Below are positions 61,790 through 64,000 of a stretch of 64,000 nucleotides of DNA, piece after piece. The notes under the pieces are model-generated. The model was not told the DNA's origin and searched no databases. It was given only the letters and a program-made list of their open reading frames with translations. This DNA is from Pterobdella sp. o SKG-2022 (taxonomy: Eukaryota > Annelida > Clitellata > Hirudinida > Piscicolidae): assembly GCA_964035795.1 (NCBI GenBank), contig OZ038321.1:22198283-22262282 (forward strand). The letters are read 5' to 3'. The translations under genes were made by a program, and so were the position numbers. Each line of letters begins with the position of its first letter. Position 1 is the first letter of the stretch.

Positions 61790-64000
61790 ATCACCATTTA
61801 TGAAATAGTAGTGTATAGTAGTGCTTCCGACTTTCATTTCGGTGACATGACGTAATTTTTTCTCCATATTTGTCTACCAGCCATAGCAGTACGTAGTTCG
61901 TTAGAAGTAAGCCCTGTGTCTTCATGAAGTCTTTCAATGATATATTTGGACGACCTTTTCTACGACACTCTTCAGGCGTCCAGAACAACAGAGTTTTGCG
62001 GCCTCGTTGTGCCGAGCTACATGTGCAGCAAGCGCTAACCGTCTTCTTTTGATTATGGTAGACAGCTTTGGAATTTGACTGTATAGCTGGGCGTTTGATA
62101 GGCGGTCTCTCCAAGAGATATTTTTGACTCTTCGGAGCATGCGAGTGTAGGTGCCATCAACTTTCTTCACTGCAGCGCTGTTCCTTACCCAGGATTCACA
62201 CCCATATAGCAGTATGGACTCAACAGTAGATTTAAAAATCCTAACTTTCGTTTCTGTGGTAATGTGAGAGTTCCAGATTTTTTCTGAAGAGTTGAGAGCG
62301 TTCCATGGTTTTTTGATTCGGGTGTTGATTTCTCGAGAAGAGTTGGTGTAACCTCCTAAGTAAAGAAAATCATCAACCTTTTCAATTTCGTCGCCATTCA
62401 GAGCATGAATATGACTCTCTACAGAGGGATTGAAATGCATTCCTTAGTCTTGCTTGCATTGAGGAAAAGACCTATTTTTTGAGTTGCGGTCTCGATTTTT
62501 CCTGGAGAAGAGACTCAGCTTTGTTGATCGTATCTTCCATCAGAGCGATATCGTCGGCAAATGCAAGTTGGGCGAGTTTCTCGGGAGGGACTCTACGGCT
62601 TCCTTTTCTCTTAAGAGTCAATCCATCTGGAGGAAAAATTGAGATGCTGAGAGTATAACCTAAGCAAATCATGAAAAGAAACGGAGCGAGTGGGTCCTTT
62701 TGTAGATGCCAGTATCGACCTGGAAGATGTCAGTATTGCCTTCAGAGGTTACCACAAGAGCAGAGGTGTTTTCATACATCACTCGTATTGCATTAATGAA
62801 TTCAGAAGGAATTACATATGCAACAAGGATTTTGAGCATTTTGGACCAATCTATCGAGTCAAATGTTTTTTTGAAATCGATGAAAGTTATCACAGCTTCT
62901 TTCTTGTGATTACGCAATTTTTCTATGATTCTTCTGAGTGCGAGTAGATGAGACGAGGTGGATCTTCCCGGACGAAAGCCGTTTTGGCTAGGGCGAAGGA
63001 GCCTGTCGATGACAGGGCGTATTCTGTTTAGTATAAGCCGGTTGTAGATTTTAGAGGCTATATGACTAAGACTTTTACCCCGGTAGTTGGTACAAAGGGT
63101 TAAGTCTCCTTTCTTGGGCACAGGAACAATACCAGATATACCCCATTCATTGGGACGCCCACCGTTAAAGGTTTCGTTGCAAAACCCTCTCAGATATTTT
63201 TGGGTTTTCTCAAGCTTCCAGACTTCTAGTGTAAGACCATCCAGGCCAGGCGCTTTATTAGGTTTTATTGCCTTGAGTGAATCTGTGATCTCTTTTTGGC
63301 TAAATTCGGCGGTACTAATTTCTGGGTTGATGTCAAACAACTTGACGTAGTCAAACTGAACTTGATCATCATTTTTGTTAACAGAAAGTAGATTTTGGAA
63401 GTGGTCTTTCCAAATTTTGAGATGATTTTCACCCTGGATAAAGGTGACAGATTTTTTCTTTCCTGACAATTCCTTTATTAGATTCCAGGCGTTCTTTGGA
63501 TTTCCCCATGATTTATTTTCAAATTCTGAGAGCGTTTTATAAAGTCTAGCGTCTTCAAGGTGGTCATATGTTTGGCGTTGGGTATTTTGGTGAAGTTGAA
63601 CCCGTTGGATTGGAGCTTTTTTGTTGTTTGATCGGGAAAGATCCATATAATGGTGCTTAGTGGTAAGGGAGGTTCGTTTTGGATGATTAGTTTCTTTTTT
63701 CCGACTTCGTTACATATAGATACAAAATATGTGTAAGTCTGTTGATCTATTGGTAAGACGTCAAATTTTGAAGAAATCAAATCGCCTATGGTAGTAGCCA
63801 GATCCTTGTCATGGCACAGCGCCTGCCAGTAGAGGAATTTCTTTGTTGATGATTTTGGAGCACGAAGACTCAATCTGACCTTTGCTCTTACTATGTTGTA
63901 ATTACCACCAATAGTAGCAGAAAAAGTATGGGTTTGGCAGTCATTAAAACTGTTTCTCCAGCGTTTTCTGAAAAGAATATAGTCAATTTGAGCCAGGTGT
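61790..64000 (-). mobile_element. Non-LTR retrotransposon (LINE), 5' end outside the window, frame broken
   Basis: Minus-strand order: end of an APE endonuclease at 63874-64000 (HLAQIDYILFRKRWRNSFND), linker ORF 63478-63873, reverse transcriptase 62669-63646 (KPNKAPGLDGLTLEVWK, QNGFRPGRSTSSHLLALRRI, ITFIDFKKTFDSIDW), catalytic LAFADDIALMEDT in the next frame (62472-62672), thumb and C-terminal parts at 61934-62440 (VDDFLYLGGYTNSSREI, LLYGCESWV, AAHVARH), and the tail GRPNISLKDFMKTQGLLLTN to about 61800. Three or four frame changes make it non-autonomous as sequenced, but the blocks are long and little eroded, so it is younger than the element at 44130. It inserted next to the SLC28 relics. 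Clade not assigned. Confidence 0.9.

Noticed and set aside
62690..63350. Plus-strand ORFs of 67-87 residues
   Set aside because: Antisense to the LINE reverse transcriptase.

Overview
The window is nuclear DNA of an AT-rich, intron-rich animal, probably an invertebrate. The genes have many short exons with GT-AG junctions, standard code, metazoan-specific families (PTPN3/4, BRK1, TMEM121, MBOAT7, SLC28), tRNA-derived SINEs, hairpin MITEs, LINEs and long GATA/TG microsatellites. I cannot name the species. All exon borders were read by eye from splice signals, reading phase and family knowledge; none is supported by transcripts.

Layout: (1) 112-10087, minus: CDK12/13-type kinase; its last visible exon meets an in-frame TAG with no GT donor. 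(2) 10502-11780, plus: EBAG9/RCAS1, divergent from CDK12/13. (3) 13758-18418, minus: CLK (LAMMER-type) kinase in 13 exons, 599 residues. (4) 18668-22651, plus: MBOAT7 in 11 exons, divergent from CLK. (5) 26773-about 41323, plus: PTPN3/4-type FERM-PDZ tyrosine phosphatase in about 25 exons, with introns full of GATA/TATC and TG arrays. (6) 42513-43336, minus: BRK1 (WAVE complex), 3 exons. (7) 44130-46195: decayed LINE, followed by a tRNA-derived SINE. (8) 47034-48169, minus: TMEM121-like membrane protein, head-to-head with (9) TMEM18 at 48390-49143, plus. (10) 49389-49480: intron-containing tRNA-Lys(UUU). (11) 50599-58060, minus: SLC28 concentrative nucleoside transporter, with broken SLC28 exon copies on both sides. 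(12) 61790-64000, minus: a more recent but still broken LINE running off the window.

The genes are unrelated housekeeping or signalling loci rather than one pathway. Two neighbours, CDK12/13 and CLK, both have RS-type N-termini and act on transcription and splicing. The recurring architecture is three tightly spaced head-to-head gene pairs (414, 249 and 220 bp between start codons). The least expected items are a nearly identical duplicated SLC28 exon inside unrelated flanks, a candidate 30-nt microexon and a GC-AG intron in the phosphatase, opposite-strand GATA/TATC arrays able to fold the phosphatase pre-mRNA, the intron in tRNA-Lys(UUU), and the anomalous 3' end of the CDK12/13 exon. I found no bacterial operon, CRISPR array, virus or toxin gene.
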